64,000 nt of DNA from Hugenholtzia roseola DSM 9546 (GTDB taxonomy: Bacteria; Bacteroidota; Bacteroidia; Cytophagales; Bernardetiaceae). The notes under the pieces were generated by a model that saw only the letters and a program-made list of their open reading frames with translations, made no database searches and was not told the origin of the DNA. Position 1 is the stretch's first letter. Each line of letters begins with the position of its first letter. Of the stretch, positions 25,455 through 35,038 are shown in pieces. The position numbers were made by a program, and so were the translations under genes. The stretch covers positions 143,057-207,056 of the forward strand of contig NZ_KE383881.1 of assembly GCF_000422585.1 (NCBI RefSeq), read 5' to 3'.

Positions 25455-28400
25455 ATGAATCACCTAACAGGAAAAAGCCACTTTTTCCGACCTAAGCCGA
25501 GTATTTTTACCTTTTCAAGCCTTGCTTTGCTACTTAGCTTGCTGGTCTTGTATGCGTGTAGCACACAAAAGAGCAGCCTTTCTAAGGTCAAGCGCAACTT
25601 TGAGGAGGAAATTGTGCCACGTCAGAATTTAGAATTTACCTTCGAGCAAGACCTTGCACCTGCCACCAAAATAGGCGAATGGACGCAAGAACCTTACTTG
25701 CTTATTTCGCCCAAAGTTACGGGGCAGTTTAAATGGACAGATGCACGCACGCTTATTTTTTCCCCTGATGCAGGCTTTGCACCCGCCACCGACTATGAGG
25801 CAATTCTCAACGCCGATTTATTGAACCAATACAATAAGGATTTGAAATTAGAAAAAGAAAGCTACAAATTTCATACGCCTTATTTAAGTATTCAAGGGGC
25901 AGAAACTTTTTGGGGACTTAGCAAAAGCGGCACACCACAACTGCAAATGAATTTGCGCTTCAATTACGAAGTCAATCCCGAAGATTTAAGCCGTTTGGCA
26001 AAAATCAAGTTAGGCGAATCTGAACTGCCCTATCAGGTGCTTTCTCAAAGCCTTTCTTCTATCATTCGCATCGAAATTAAAAAAGATTTGCCCGAAGAGG
26101 AAAAGCGACTTTTGGCGTTGCAAATCGCTGAAGGGCTAACCACACCCGCAGGCACAGGAAAGGCGAAACCCTTGCGCATAGATAGCGAAATTCCCGCCCG
26201 CGACCGCTTCAATATCTTGCAGGTGCAGCATCAGCAGGGCAACGACGGCATGGCAGTGCGCGTCTTTACCAACCAAGCCGTCAATATGAAAGAGGCGCAA
26301 ATCAAAGACTTGATTACGATAGAGCCAAATTTAGTCTTTCACATCGAGCGTTTAGATGATGGTTTCCTTGTCAAAGGCGACTTTTTAGAAGGTACAAATT
26401 ACAAAATGACCATAGAAAGAGGCTTGACAGGCGTTTTTGGCAAAACCCTTTCTTCCGACTTCGAGCAGTACATTACCTTAGGCGAGGTAGAGCCATCTAT
26501 CCAATTTGCAGACAAGAAAGCCGCCTATCTGACCAGCAAGGGCGAAAAAAATATCGCCTTTCGCGTGTATGGTTCTGACGAGGTAGAGATGACCGTTTAT
26601 AAAATCTATGAAAACAATTTGCAGCACTTCCTACGCGAATCGGTAGGCTTAGGCGACTATGGCAGCAGCAATGGTTACGACGATTACTATTACGGCAATT
26701 CCAATTACGACAACTATGGCGATGTCATTTATACCGAAACCCTGCCCCTGAAAAGTTTTAAGCGTTTTGGCATGCTCTATGCTCTCAATATGAAGGACAT
26801 TGTACCCAAAGACGACCGAAAATTTAAGGGCGTTTATTTGGTCAAGGTGCAATCTACAAACAAGCGTTGGATTGCCGATACCAAGATTGTGGCGTATTCC
26901 GACATGGGCTTTATCGTCAAAAGGGCGCAATCAGACGATATTACCGTCTTTGTCAATTCCATTCTAACGGCGCAGCCCATTGCAGGTGCAAGTGTTTCGC
27001 TTATTAGCAGCAGCAATCAGAAAATCCTGACGGCACAAACGAATACCGAAGGGGTAGCAGTTTTCAAAAATTTAGACAAAAATGCGCAAGGCTATAAAAC
27101 CTATATGCTTACGGCGGAAAAAGACGGCGAATTTAGCTATATGCACTTTTCACAAAATCCCGTTTCTACTTCGCGCTATGAATTAGGAGGCATTGCTGTA
27201 GGCAATTATCAAACCTTCCTCTATGGCGAGCGCAATTTGTATCGCCCTGGTGAAAAAATTTCGCACAAGGCGATTGTCCGCAGCCCCGATTGGAAAAGTG
27301 TAGGCAAATTGCCTATCAAGTGGAAACTTACCCTGCCTAATGGCAAGACCTTTACTACCCAAAAAGCCGTCTTGAACGACGAAGGTACTGCCGAATTTTC
27401 CCTTACGCTGCCTGATAATGCCGTTACGGGTAGTTACACCCTTTCGGTTTATACTTCCAACGACGTACATCTCGAATCGCAGGAATTGAGCATCGAGGAG
27501 TTTGTTCCTAATAGAATTAAGGTAGAAACACAGGTAGGTGCAGAGCAAATTCAGGCAGGCGAAAAAATAGAAGTCAATGGATTGGCTCTCAACCTTTTCG
27601 GCCCGCCAGCAGTGGATAGAAAATATGAAGCCGCCCTTTTCCTTTCCAAAGAATCTTTTGCCCCGCCTAAAAATCAGAAAGAAACTGAAGGCTATATTTT
27701 CACGCTCAATAATACAAGTTTTACTTATTTTGATGAAAAAATTGTAGAAGGCAGCACCGATTCGGAAGGCAAGCTACGCGAATCTTTCCAAATTGCAAGT
27801 GAGTATCAAAATATTGGCTTGCTAAGGGGGCGCGTCTTGGTTACGGTTTTTGATGAAAATGGCAGACCTGTTCGAAGTGCTAAAAACGTGGATATTTTCA
27901 CACAAAATACCTTTTTGGGCATCAAACCCTTAGATGTGTATTGGGTAGGCACAAATAAAGAACTGCGCTTTCCGCTGATAGCACTCGATACAAAGGGCAA
28001 GCCCAAAAATAGCGACGCGCTGGTCAAGATTGTCCGCTATGAATGGCAGACAGTTTTGGAAAAAAATTATTACAACGAATACCGCTATGTTTCACGCCGA
28101 CGCGAAATCATCGAGCGCGAACAAACGGTAAGAATTGCGACCTCTGGCTCTTCCGTTGCCTTTGTGCCTGCTGTGTCGGGTGAGTATGAAGTGCGCCTTT
28201 ATTTGCAGGGGTCAGAAAGTTATGTAGCTGACCATTTCTACGCCTATGCGTGGGGGGCAACTTCGGCAAGTTCTTTTGAAGTGGATAAAGAAGGGCATAT
28301 CGATATTACCCTCGATAAGCCACAGTACAACGTAGGCGAAACGGCAAAGGTGCTTTTCAAAACGCCTTTTTCGGGTAAGATGTTGGTTACTTATGAGCAG

Positions 28401-30935
28401 GATAAGGTCTTGCAATACCGTTATCTCGATGTCAAAGATAGGTCTGCCGCCTTAGATTTGCCCATAGAAGCGGCGCATCTGCCCAACCTATTTATTTCGG
28501 CGACGCTCATTCGTCCGCTTGTCGATAATTCTGTGCCGTTGATGGTAGCGCATGGCTATCTCACTTTTAAAGTGGAAGACAAACCCAAGCACCACCTACC
28601 GCTCACCGTTTCTGCCCCTGCCAAGGTGCGCTCGAAGACCAAACAGACCATTCGCGTCAAGACCGAAACGCCACTTTCCGATGTCGAGGTTACGATTGCT
28701 GCCGTAGATGAGGGTATTTTACAAATTAAGGGCTATCAAAATCCCGACCCCTATCAGTTCTTTTTCCAAAAGCGCAGTTTAGCCGTTTATAGTTATGATA
28801 TGTACAAGCGCATTTTCCCCGAATTTACGGCACAGATGCCCAGTTTTGGCGCAGACGGCTACGATTTGAACGGCAGAACGAATCCGATGGCGAATAAGCG
28901 CGTCAAGCCTGTGGCGTTTTGGAGTGGTACGCTCAAAACCAATGCACAGGGCGAAGTGGCTTATGACTTGGAAATTCCGCAGTTTTCAGGCGACTTGCGC
29001 ATCATGGCAGTGGCGGTAAAGGGCAGCCAATTTGGGTCTAATTTTACCAATATGAAAGTTGCCGACCCGATTGTTCTTTCCACAGGACTGCCGCGTTTTC
29101 TAAGCCCCAACGACGAAGTAGTAATGCCTCTTACCATTACCAATACCACTGATAAAAATGCCGAAGCCGAAGTTAGCATCGAAGCAGGGACAGGTTTGAG
29201 TGTGATAGAAGGTGCAAAACAGACCGTTTCTATCAATGCCAATGCTGAAAAGCGCGTTTTTGTGCGTTTGAAGGCAGGCGCAATCATTGCCAATACCGAC
29301 ATCAAAGCAGAGGTAAAAGCCTTAGGCGAAACCTTTTCCGAGCAGACCCAAATTAGTATCCGTCCTTCTACTTCTTTGCTCAAAGAGGCAGGAGGCGGCG
29401 AGCTAAAAGCAGGCACAAGCCAAACTGTATCGCTCAAACACGACTACATGGCGGCTTCGGCAAAGGCAAAATTAGTAGTGAGCAAATCGCCTATGATTCA
29501 GTTTGCTAAAAACTTTGATTATTTGGTACAATATCCTTACGGTTGTGTCGAGCAAACGACTTCTTCTGTTTTCCCACAGCTATATGTGCAGGATTTGAGC
29601 CAAAACTTAGGGCAGGCACTTAGCTACAATCTCAACCCCAATGAAAACATCAAGATTGCCATTGCCAAATTGCAGTCCATGCAACTTTATAGTGGCGGTC
29701 TTAGCTATTGGCAAGGTGGTACAGAGGAGAGTTGGTGGGGAACGGTCTATGCGACACATTTTATGATGGAGGCGCAAAAGGCAGGTTTTCAGGTCGAAAA
29801 GGAGTTCTTTGACAAGGCTTATGAATACCTCACGAGCCAAGTAAAGTCTAAGCCTTCCCAAGTTTATTACTATTTCAATGCAAAAGGAGAACGCTTCCGA
29901 CGCAGTATCCCCGACAAGGCTACCTTCTATTCGCTCTACATTTTGGCGCAGGCAGGCAAACAGGACTATGCGACGATGAACTTCTACAAGGCAAATCCTA
30001 CCCAATTAGCCACTGATTCGAAGTATCTTTTGGCACTTACCTATAAACTATTGGGTGATAATGCCAGCTATCGCAAACTGCTTCCTGCCGACTTCAATGC
30101 CAATGGTGATAGGGCTGATAATGCCCTCGATGGCAATTTCTACTCACATATCCGCGACCAAGCCATTGTCTTGAACATGCTCATCGAGCAAGACCCACAA
30201 AACAGCCAAGTCCCCACTTTGGCGCGTGTCCTTTCCGAGCAGCTTCGCAGCACCCCTTTCCTCAATACCCAAGAGCAGGCATTTGCTTTCTTAGCGTTGG
30301 GCAAATTGGCACGAAAGGCTAACGCCGCTAACATTACTGCTACAATTAGTGTAGGCAGTGAGGTATTAGCCAACTTTGAGGGCAAAACCCTCAAAATAGA
30401 CCAAAACATTGCGGGCAAAGAACTCTCCATCAAGACCGAAGGCGAAGGCTCGCTCTACTACTTTTGGGAAAAAGAGGGCATCTCTGCCACAGGGCGTTAT
30501 GTGCAGGAAGACAAGTTCTTGCGCGTTAGGAAGACCTTTTTTGATAGAAATGGAAAGGCGATTTCCCTACAAAATCTCAAACAAAATGAGCTTATTGTTG
30601 TAAAAGTGGCGATAGAAGCCATAGAGAAGCTCGATGCGGTGCAAAATGTCGTCATTACCGACATCCTGCCTGCGGGTCTGGAAATTGAAAACCCACGCCT
30701 TACCGACAATTATAGCCTCAAATGGGTAGAAGAAAGTGCCTCGCCCGACTACATCGACTTCCGCGACGACCGCATCAATATCTTCACCACCGCGCGTGCC
30801 AAAACCCAGTATTTTTACTATCAGGCGCGTGCCGTTACGAAGGGCAAATTCAAGATGGGTCCCATTTCGGCTGATGCTATGTACAACGGACTTTATCGCT
30901 CTTATCATGGCGCAGCAGAAGTTGTGATTCAATAA
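25455..30935 (+). CDS. alpha-2-macroglobulin family lipoprotein (thioester type)
   Basis: 1826 aa. Lipobox LVLYAC with Cys35 makes it a lipoprotein, anchored in the periplasm or outer membrane. Multiple MG beta-domains fill the first approximately 900 residues (for example YGERNLYRPGEKISHKAIVRS, an MG/bait-proximal block). The later part has the A2M domain (VTIAAVDEGILQIKGYQNPDPYQFFF) and the thioester motif in YPYGCVEQTTSSVFPQ at about residue 1362-1377, followed by the alpha-helical toroid. Bacterial homologues trap proteases attacking the envelope. The thioester Cys and Glu-Gln are intact, so covalent trapping should be possible. No pbpC neighbour; the small GldM-like gene lies 99 bp upstream in the same orientation. 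Confidence 0.93.
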   Translation: MNHLTGKSHFFRPKPSIFTFSSLALLLSLLVLYACSTQKSSLSKVKRNFEEEIVPRQNLEFTFEQDLAPATKIGEWTQEPYLLISPKVTGQFKWTDARTLIFSPDAGFAPATDYEAILNADLLNQYNKDLKLEKESYKFHTPYLSIQGAETFWGLSKSGTPQLQMNLRFNYEVNPEDLSRLAKIKLGESELPYQVLSQSLSSIIRIEIKKDLPEEEKRLLALQIAEGLTTPAGTGKAKPLRIDSEIPARDRFNILQVQHQQGNDGMAVRVFTNQAVNMKEAQIKDLITIEPNLVFHIERLDDGFLVKGDFLEGTNYKMTIERGLTGVFGKTLSSDFEQYITLGEVEPSIQFADKKAAYLTSKGEKNIAFRVYGSDEVEMTVYKIYENNLQHFLRESVGLGDYGSSNGYDDYYYGNSNYDNYGDVIYTETLPLKSFKRFGMLYALNMKDIVPKDDRKFKGVYLVKVQSTNKRWIADTKIVAYSDMGFIVKRAQSDDITVFVNSILTAQPIAGASVSLISSSNQKILTAQTNTEGVAVFKNLDKNAQGYKTYMLTAEKDGEFSYMHFSQNPVSTSRYELGGIAVGNYQTFLYGERNLYRPGEKISHKAIVRSPDWKSVGKLPIKWKLTLPNGKTFTTQKAVLNDEGTAEFSLTLPDNAVTGSYTLSVYTSNDVHLESQELSIEEFVPNRIKVETQVGAEQIQAGEKIEVNGLALNLFGPPAVDRKYEAALFLSKESFAPPKNQKETEGYIFTLNNTSFTYFDEKIVEGSTDSEGKLRESFQIASEYQNIGLLRGRVLVTVFDENGRPVRSAKNVDIFTQNTFLGIKPLDVYWVGTNKELRFPLIALDTKGKPKNSDALVKIVRYEWQTVLEKNYYNEYRYVSRRREIIEREQTVRIATSGSSVAFVPAVSGEYEVRLYLQGSESYVADHFYAYAWGATSASSFEVDKEGHIDITLDKPQYNVGETAKVLFKTPFSGKMLVTYEQDKVLQYRYLDVKDRSAALDLPIEAAHLPNLFISATLIRPLVDNSVPLMVAHGYLTFKVEDKPKHHLPLTVSAPAKVRSKTKQTIRVKTETPLSDVEVTIAAVDEGILQIKGYQNPDPYQFFFQKRSLAVYSYDMYKRIFPEFTAQMPSFGADGYDLNGRTNPMANKRVKPVAFWSGTLKTNAQGEVAYDLEIPQFSGDLRIMAVAVKGSQFGSNFTNMKVADPIVLSTGLPRFLSPNDEVVMPLTITNTTDKNAEAEVSIEAGTGLSVIEGAKQTVSINANAEKRVFVRLKAGAIIANTDIKAEVKALGETFSEQTQISIRPSTSLLKEAGGGELKAGTSQTVSLKHDYMAASAKAKLVVSKSPMIQFAKNFDYLVQYPYGCVEQTTSSVFPQLYVQDLSQNLGQALSYNLNPNENIKIAIAKLQSMQLYSGGLSYWQGGTEESWWGTVYATHFMMEAQKAGFQVEKEFFDKAYEYLTSQVKSKPSQVYYYFNAKGERFRRSIPDKATFYSLYILAQAGKQDYATMNFYKANPTQLATDSKYLLALTYKLLGDNASYRKLLPADFNANGDRADNALDGNFYSHIRDQAIVLNMLIEQDPQNSQVPTLARVLSEQLRSTPFLNTQEQAFAFLALGKLARKANAANITATISVGSEVLANFEGKTLKIDQNIAGKELSIKTEGEGSLYYFWEKEGISATGRYVQEDKFLRVRKTFFDRNGKAISLQNLKQNELIVVKVAIEAIEKLDAVQNVVITDILPAGLEIENPRLTDNYSLKWVEESASPDYIDFRDDRINIFTTARAKTQYFYYQARAVTKGKFKMGPISADAMYNGLYRSYHGAAEVVIQ

Positions 30936-30969
30936 ATGATTTTTATTGCAATTTTTGTATAAAAATGAA

Positions 30970-31013
30970 CACTAAAAGCCCTAAGCAACTTAAAAGGCTT
31001 AGGGTTTTTTAGT
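30970..31013 (+). terminator. terminator after the alpha-2-macroglobulin gene
   Basis: Inverted arms ACTAAAAGCCCTAAGC and GCTTAGGGTTTTTTAGT with a short loop; T6 is in the right arm. Confidence 0.75.
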
Positions 31014-31041
31014 GTATCTAAATCAAAATATAGTGTAGGAT

Positions 31042-31893
31042 ATGAAAAAACTAACCTTTGAGCGTTACAAATACAAAAAAGAGTTGCTTATAGACGCAAC
31101 CGACGAACTGGGGCTGAAAATAGATGAGCCTCAATTAGTGCTAAATTTTTATACAATTCTTTTTATAAAAAAAGGAAGTGGAACTTATTTTTTAAATCAA
31201 GAAAAAATAGAGATAGAAAAAAATACAGTTATTTTTATCAAACCCAACCAACAAAACGACCTATCCGAAGTTACTTTGGAGGCTTGTGTGGCTATCTTTT
31301 TTGAAAGTGATTTTTTAAATGATTTTTTTAAAGATAAAAATTTTTTAAACAAACTTTCATTTTTTACTTCTATCTCAAAAAAAGCATATCTAAAAATAGA
31401 AGACCAGCCTTTTCATATTTACTATCAAATGGCGAAGGAATTAAAGGAAGAAATAGAAGATTTGCAGGCAGATAGCAAGCACATCTTACGAGCCATCGTT
31501 TATTATTTGCTTACAAGGCTGAATCAGACCTACAAACGTAGCTATCAAAATACCGAACTTGGGGCTGAAAATCTCACCATAGTTGCTTTTCTTAATCTTT
31601 TAGAAAAAAATATTCGAACCCGAAAAGGCGTTTCCGACTACGCGGAGGCTTTGCAGATTAGCCGCGTGCAGCTTAATTTGTTGTGTCAGAAACATTTTGC
31701 TAAGACGGCACAGCAACTTATCCAAGAAAAACTTATTTTAGAGATAAAAAAAGAATTGAATTATACAACAAAAAACATAACAGAAATTTCTTATGAGTTT
31801 AATTTTTCTGCGCCACCTCATTTTTCGCGCTTTGTGCGCCAGATGACGGGTCTATCGCCACAGGCTTTGCGCGAGCAGTTATCAAATTGGTAA
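31042..31893 (+). CDS. AraC-family transcriptional regulator
   Basis: 283 aa. N-terminal cupin-like sensor (YTILFIKKGSGTYFLNQEKIEIEKNTVIFIKPNQQND) and C-terminal double helix-turn-helix: VSDYAEALQISRVQLNLLCQKHFAKTAQQLIQEKLILEIKKEL and ITEISYEFNFSAPPHFSRFVRQMTGLSPQALREQL, the AraC signature. It lies just upstream of a small ABM-like protein and an extradiol dioxygenase on the same strand and may regulate them (inference from position only). Confidence 0.92.
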   Translation: MKKLTFERYKYKKELLIDATDELGLKIDEPQLVLNFYTILFIKKGSGTYFLNQEKIEIEKNTVIFIKPNQQNDLSEVTLEACVAIFFESDFLNDFFKDKNFLNKLSFFTSISKKAYLKIEDQPFHIYYQMAKELKEEIEDLQADSKHILRAIVYYLLTRLNQTYKRSYQNTELGAENLTIVAFLNLLEKNIRTRKGVSDYAEALQISRVQLNLLCQKHFAKTAQQLIQEKLILEIKKELNYTTKNITEISYEFNFSAPPHFSRFVRQMTGLSPQALREQLSNW

Positions 31894-32009
31894 GTCCTTT
31901 TTCAAAAAGGTATGAAAGCGGGTGCATTTCTTTCCAACTTTGCCCTTGATAAGTTTTGATAGAAAACGATTTTCCGCTAAATTCTTACCCACTCTAATTT
32001 TACTTTCGT

Positions 32010-32660
32010 ATGAGCGAAATTTTTGAACTTGCCATCAATAAGGCAAAAGAAGGACAAAAAGAAAACTTCCTAAACACACGCGCCAGTTTTGTCGAGGTCT
32101 TGGGCAAAGAACCCAACACGCTCAATGAGGGCAAATGGCAGCCTTTTTTCACTTTGGGTGAAATAAATTTAGAGGAAGTCTTGATAGGCATGACGCATTG
32201 GAACTCGATGCAGGGCTTTGGGCAGACCGCTGCTAAGTTGTTGCCCCAAGCCGAAGCACGCAACTATTTCGCTTCTTTCGACCCTTTGGCGTATGTCCTA
32301 CTTCAAACCGCAGACGGAAAGCCCTTTGATATGGAAAGTATCAAAAAAGAGGGTACTGTTGTAGAATTTGCCATTCGTAGGGGCAAAACGCCAGAGGCTT
32401 TTGGTGCGGCACGTGAAACCTTTTTCAAATCGCTCGAAAACTATGAAGGCTACCTTTTTGCGCGTGAATTTCAAGTTTATCAATTAGACCAAAACTCGAT
32501 GCCCCAATTCCAGCAGGGCGTACAGGCGGTTATCATTGTTTGGGAAAATGCGACAGCTTTTCAGAAGGCGGCAAACCCTATCTTTGGCACGCCCGAATAC
32601 CAAAACTTTGCGCAAAACTTAGAAGTGAGTGCTTATTTTGCGTCAAGCCCCTTGAAATAA
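32010..32660 (+). CDS. hypothetical protein, possible dimeric alpha-beta barrel
   Basis: 216 aa, no signal peptide. The N-terminal half (MSEIFELAINKAKEGQKENFLNTRASFVEVLG...) and the middle (VVEFAIRRGKTPEAFGAARETFFKSLENYEGYLFAREFQVYQL...AVIIVWENATAFQKAAN) look like two copies of the ferredoxin-like fold seen in antibiotic-biosynthesis-monooxygenase/Dabb proteins. The pattern is a strand, a helix with a regularly placed F, then strand-strand. This is a fold guess by pattern, not a firm family call. It lies between an AraC regulator and the dioxygenase gene and could share their regulon. Confidence 0.6.
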   Translation: MSEIFELAINKAKEGQKENFLNTRASFVEVLGKEPNTLNEGKWQPFFTLGEINLEEVLIGMTHWNSMQGFGQTAAKLLPQAEARNYFASFDPLAYVLLQTADGKPFDMESIKKEGTVVEFAIRRGKTPEAFGAARETFFKSLENYEGYLFAREFQVYQLDQNSMPQFQQGVQAVIIVWENATAFQKAANPIFGTPEYQNFAQNLEVSAYFASSPLK

Positions 32661-32745
32661 GCGTCGTTTGAAAATTAGAGGGGGCTGCAAACTACTTCTT
32701 TTTTCATTTCTACCTATCTTGCAGCTCTCTCTCTTTTTTTAAACC

Positions 32746-33627
32746 ATGAATCGTAGAACATTTTTAAGAAAATCTTTAAAGATAGTGGCTTTTTCGGCTC
32801 TACCTTTCACTTTAAACGCCTCCAACATGCTCGACTCACTTGCAGACCCTCAAAGCCTGATGCCTACCCTTTTTATCGGACATGGCGCACCGCTTTACAC
32901 CCTCGATGAAAATCCATATAGTTTGGCATGGCGAAAAATTGCGGCGCAAATACCCAAACCTAAAGCGATTGTTTGCATCTCGGCGCATTGGCTCACGAAA
33001 GGCACACAGGTAATGGCAATGCAAAACCCGCGTACCATTCACGATTTTGGTAGAATGGACGATAGACTCTTTCAAATTCAGTATGCAGCGGCAGGAAATC
33101 CCGAATTAGCACAAGAAATTATACAAAAAGTTCAGAAGGCACACATAGAAGAAGACCACCATTGGGGCTTCGACCATGGCACTTGGACTGTCTTGCGCTG
33201 GATGTATCCGAAAGCGGACATTCCTATTATTCAAATAAGTTTAGACTATAAAAAAGATTTACAATATCATTACGATTTAGCAAAAGAATTGGCTTTTTTG
33301 CGCAAACAGGGCGTTCTGATTGTGGGAAGTGGCAATATTGTGCATAACCTTCGCAGCTTGAAATTTCCCGAAAACAGCACTTATGATTGGGCGATTGAAT
33401 TTGACCAAATTAGTAAAGAATTGATTGAAAATAGAAACCATCAAGCTCTGATTCAATATGAAAAGTTGGGAGAGGCGGCTCGACTTTCTATTCCAACTCC
33501 CGACCATTATTTGCCTCTGCTCTACATTTTGGGCTTACAAACTGAAAAGGAAAAAGCAACTTTTCCCATCGAAGGAATTTCTTATGGCAGTACCAGTATG
33601 CGTAGTGTTTTGATTGAAAGTTTTTAA
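32746..33627 (+). CDS. ygiD: 4,5-DOPA dioxygenase extradiol-like protein
   Basis: 293 aa, LigB-type extradiol dioxygenase superfamily. LFIGHGAP, AIVCISAHWLT, HWGFDHGTWTVLRWMYP and VLIVGSGNIVHNLRSL carry the metal-binding His residues and catalytic positions found in YgiD/DODA proteins. The N-terminus MNRRTFLRKSLKIVAFSALPFTLNAS is a Tat-like signal (RRTFLR), suggesting export of a folded metalloprotein, which is less usual for this family. Physiological substrate unknown; a catecholic aromatic is expected. Confidence 0.88.
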   Translation: MNRRTFLRKSLKIVAFSALPFTLNASNMLDSLADPQSLMPTLFIGHGAPLYTLDENPYSLAWRKIAAQIPKPKAIVCISAHWLTKGTQVMAMQNPRTIHDFGRMDDRLFQIQYAAAGNPELAQEIIQKVQKAHIEEDHHWGFDHGTWTVLRWMYPKADIPIIQISLDYKKDLQYHYDLAKELAFLRKQGVLIVGSGNIVHNLRSLKFPENSTYDWAIEFDQISKELIENRNHQALIQYEKLGEAARLSIPTPDHYLPLLYILGLQTEKEKATFPIEGISYGSTSMRSVLIESF

Positions 33628-33696
33628 TAAAAAAGCATTAAATCAAAACCCAAAAAAATGGACTACTAAACAAAGCGTACCAAAGAACAGAAGGAC

Positions 33697-33726
33697 AAGG
33701 GACAATAAAATTGTCCCTTTTTTTAT
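33697..33726 (+). terminator. terminator after the dioxygenase gene
   Basis: Stem AAGGGACAA / TTGTCCCTT with a 5-nt loop, then T7. It lies between the convergent dioxygenase and JAB genes. Confidence 0.8.
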
Positions 33727-33743
33727 AGCGTTTGCTTTTTAAA

Positions 33744-34385
33744 CTATATAGAACTTTGCAATACAAAGCCGCTGCACTCTGCTGCCTCGCGTCCGTAGAA
33801 GGCACGCCAAACTTTTTTGTGTGGATTGAGTACGATAGCAAATTGCCAATGCTGCTCGAAAAAAATCTCTTGGGTGCGGCGGTCTGTACCCGACATAAAA
33901 ACGGAAAGTTGATTGGGGTGCGTATGATACCAGCCGATAATTTGCAGGTCTTGATAAAGTGCTTCTTTTTCGGTTAGGGCATCGAAGCTATCCATCATTT
34001 CTTTCCAAACTTGATGCCCGATTTCGAGATAAGTAGTCGAGCCTTTGGCAGTGGTGGCGGCAAGGGTCTGCTGTACGATACCAAAATATAATTTTTTTTC
34101 TTGGTCGTAATAGACTTTTCCCAATAAAATACCGCCCTGCTCTACGGTATTCTCTGCTGTGGTCTTTCCCCAGCCTATGTGTTGGCTGATTTGTGCAAAG
34201 GCTTCGTGGCTTAGGTAGAGCTTGTGCAAGTGTTGGGCGGGTGTTTCCTGTGCGATTGCTTCTCTTTCTTGCGCCTGCTCTAAAATTAGACTTGCCAAAT
34301 CGGACTCCACAGAAAGGGCAGGTTCGGGCAGCGGGAGCGGCTGATAGACAGGGGTAGTTTCACTATTGATTTTAAATTTTGACAT
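33744..34385 (-). CDS. JAB/MPN-domain metallopeptidase (deubiquitinase-like)
   Basis: 213 aa. Residues 1-55 are proline-rich and probably disordered. The JAB/JAMM domain follows with Glu82 (VEQGGILLG), His154 and His156 (GWYHTHPNQL), Ser165 and Asp168 (MSGTD). This is a complete zinc site, although there are eight rather than the classical seven residues between the second His and Ser. JAB peptidases cleave ubiquitin-like proteins from conjugates or process their C-termini. It is the last gene of a UBL-E2-JAB operon; the E2 stop is 5 bp upstream of its ATG. The JAB N-terminus (MSKFKINSE) resembles the E2 C-terminus (SKPRFKIN), a small local duplication. No E1-like gene is nearby. Confidence 0.9.
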   Translation of the reverse strand: MSKFKINSETTPVYQPLPLPEPALSVESDLASLILEQAQEREAIAQETPAQHLHKLYLSHEAFAQISQHIGWGKTTAENTVEQGGILLGKVYYDQEKKLYFGIVQQTLAATTAKGSTTYLEIGHQVWKEMMDSFDALTEKEALYQDLQIIGWYHTHPNQLSVFMSGTDRRTQEIFFEQHWQFAIVLNPHKKVWRAFYGREAAECSGFVLQSSI

Positions 34386-34390
34386 CGTTT

Positions 34391-34984
34391 CTAATTGATT
34401 TTAAAACGCGGCTTGGAAGAAGGGGGCGTGGGCGGATTGTCAGCCTCATTTGTACCCAAGCGAAAACGGTTGCTTTTAGGTTGTTCGTGCTTGGGTTTGG
34501 TGGGGTCGGGCAAAAGTTGGGTATCGCAAGGGAAAAGCCCTGAATGGCGGTTCTGTACATACCATTGCGTTGCGACATCGTAGGCAGGGCTGTGTTCGTT
34601 GGTGATTTCGGTATCGTATTGTAGCGTGCGAATCATACGAATAATATGCTTGCCCAATGTTTCGGACATCTCCCAAGTGCCAAAACACCAGCGTCCGTTT
34701 TTAAACCAGTTGGGGTGAAAAACTATCGGCTGACTAAGCATCTCTATTTGGGGAGGAGTCTGTGGATAGCCTTCGGGTAGGCTAATGCGCAAGAGGTGTT
34801 CCTGACGGTATTCGGGACGTGCGCTGATAATGCTGCGCACGTGTATCTTGATTTCATAGACCTCCACATAAGGCACTTCGCCTTTTACCGATACAATTTC
34901 TATCATATCGCCTGAAATATTTTCCATCTCGCGGTAATCGTTGGAAAGGCGACGGTTGCGAATATTCTGCGGGGTAAAAGTCAT
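34391..34984 (-). CDS. E2 (ubiquitin-conjugating)-like protein
   Basis: 197 aa. The UBC fold is readable: a helical N-terminus (RNRRLSNDYREMENI), strands, the E2 proline motif as YPQTPP (73-78), HPN at 90-92 and the likely catalytic Cys100 in GRWCFGTW eight residues after HPN. A helix IIRMIRTLQYD follows, corresponding to the segment after the active site in E2s. The final 45 residues (PDPTKPKHEQPKSNR...) are proline-rich and low-complexity. This suggests it can carry a ubiquitin-like protein as thioester. It sits between the UBL gene (54-bp gap) and the JAB gene (5-bp gap) on the same strand. Family assignment is by motif; which of the prokaryotic E2 families it belongs to I cannot say. Confidence 0.87.
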   Translation of the reverse strand: MTFTPQNIRNRRLSNDYREMENISGDMIEIVSVKGEVPYVEVYEIKIHVRSIISARPEYRQEHLLRISLPEGYPQTPPQIEMLSQPIVFHPNWFKNGRWCFGTWEMSETLGKHIIRMIRTLQYDTEITNEHSPAYDVATQWYVQNRHSGLFPCDTQLLPDPTKPKHEQPKSNRFRLGTNEADNPPTPPSSKPRFKIN

Positions 34985-35038
34985 AGCAAGCGGAATTTGA
35001 TGAGGAAAAAAGGCTCACCCAAAAGGGACGAGCGAAAG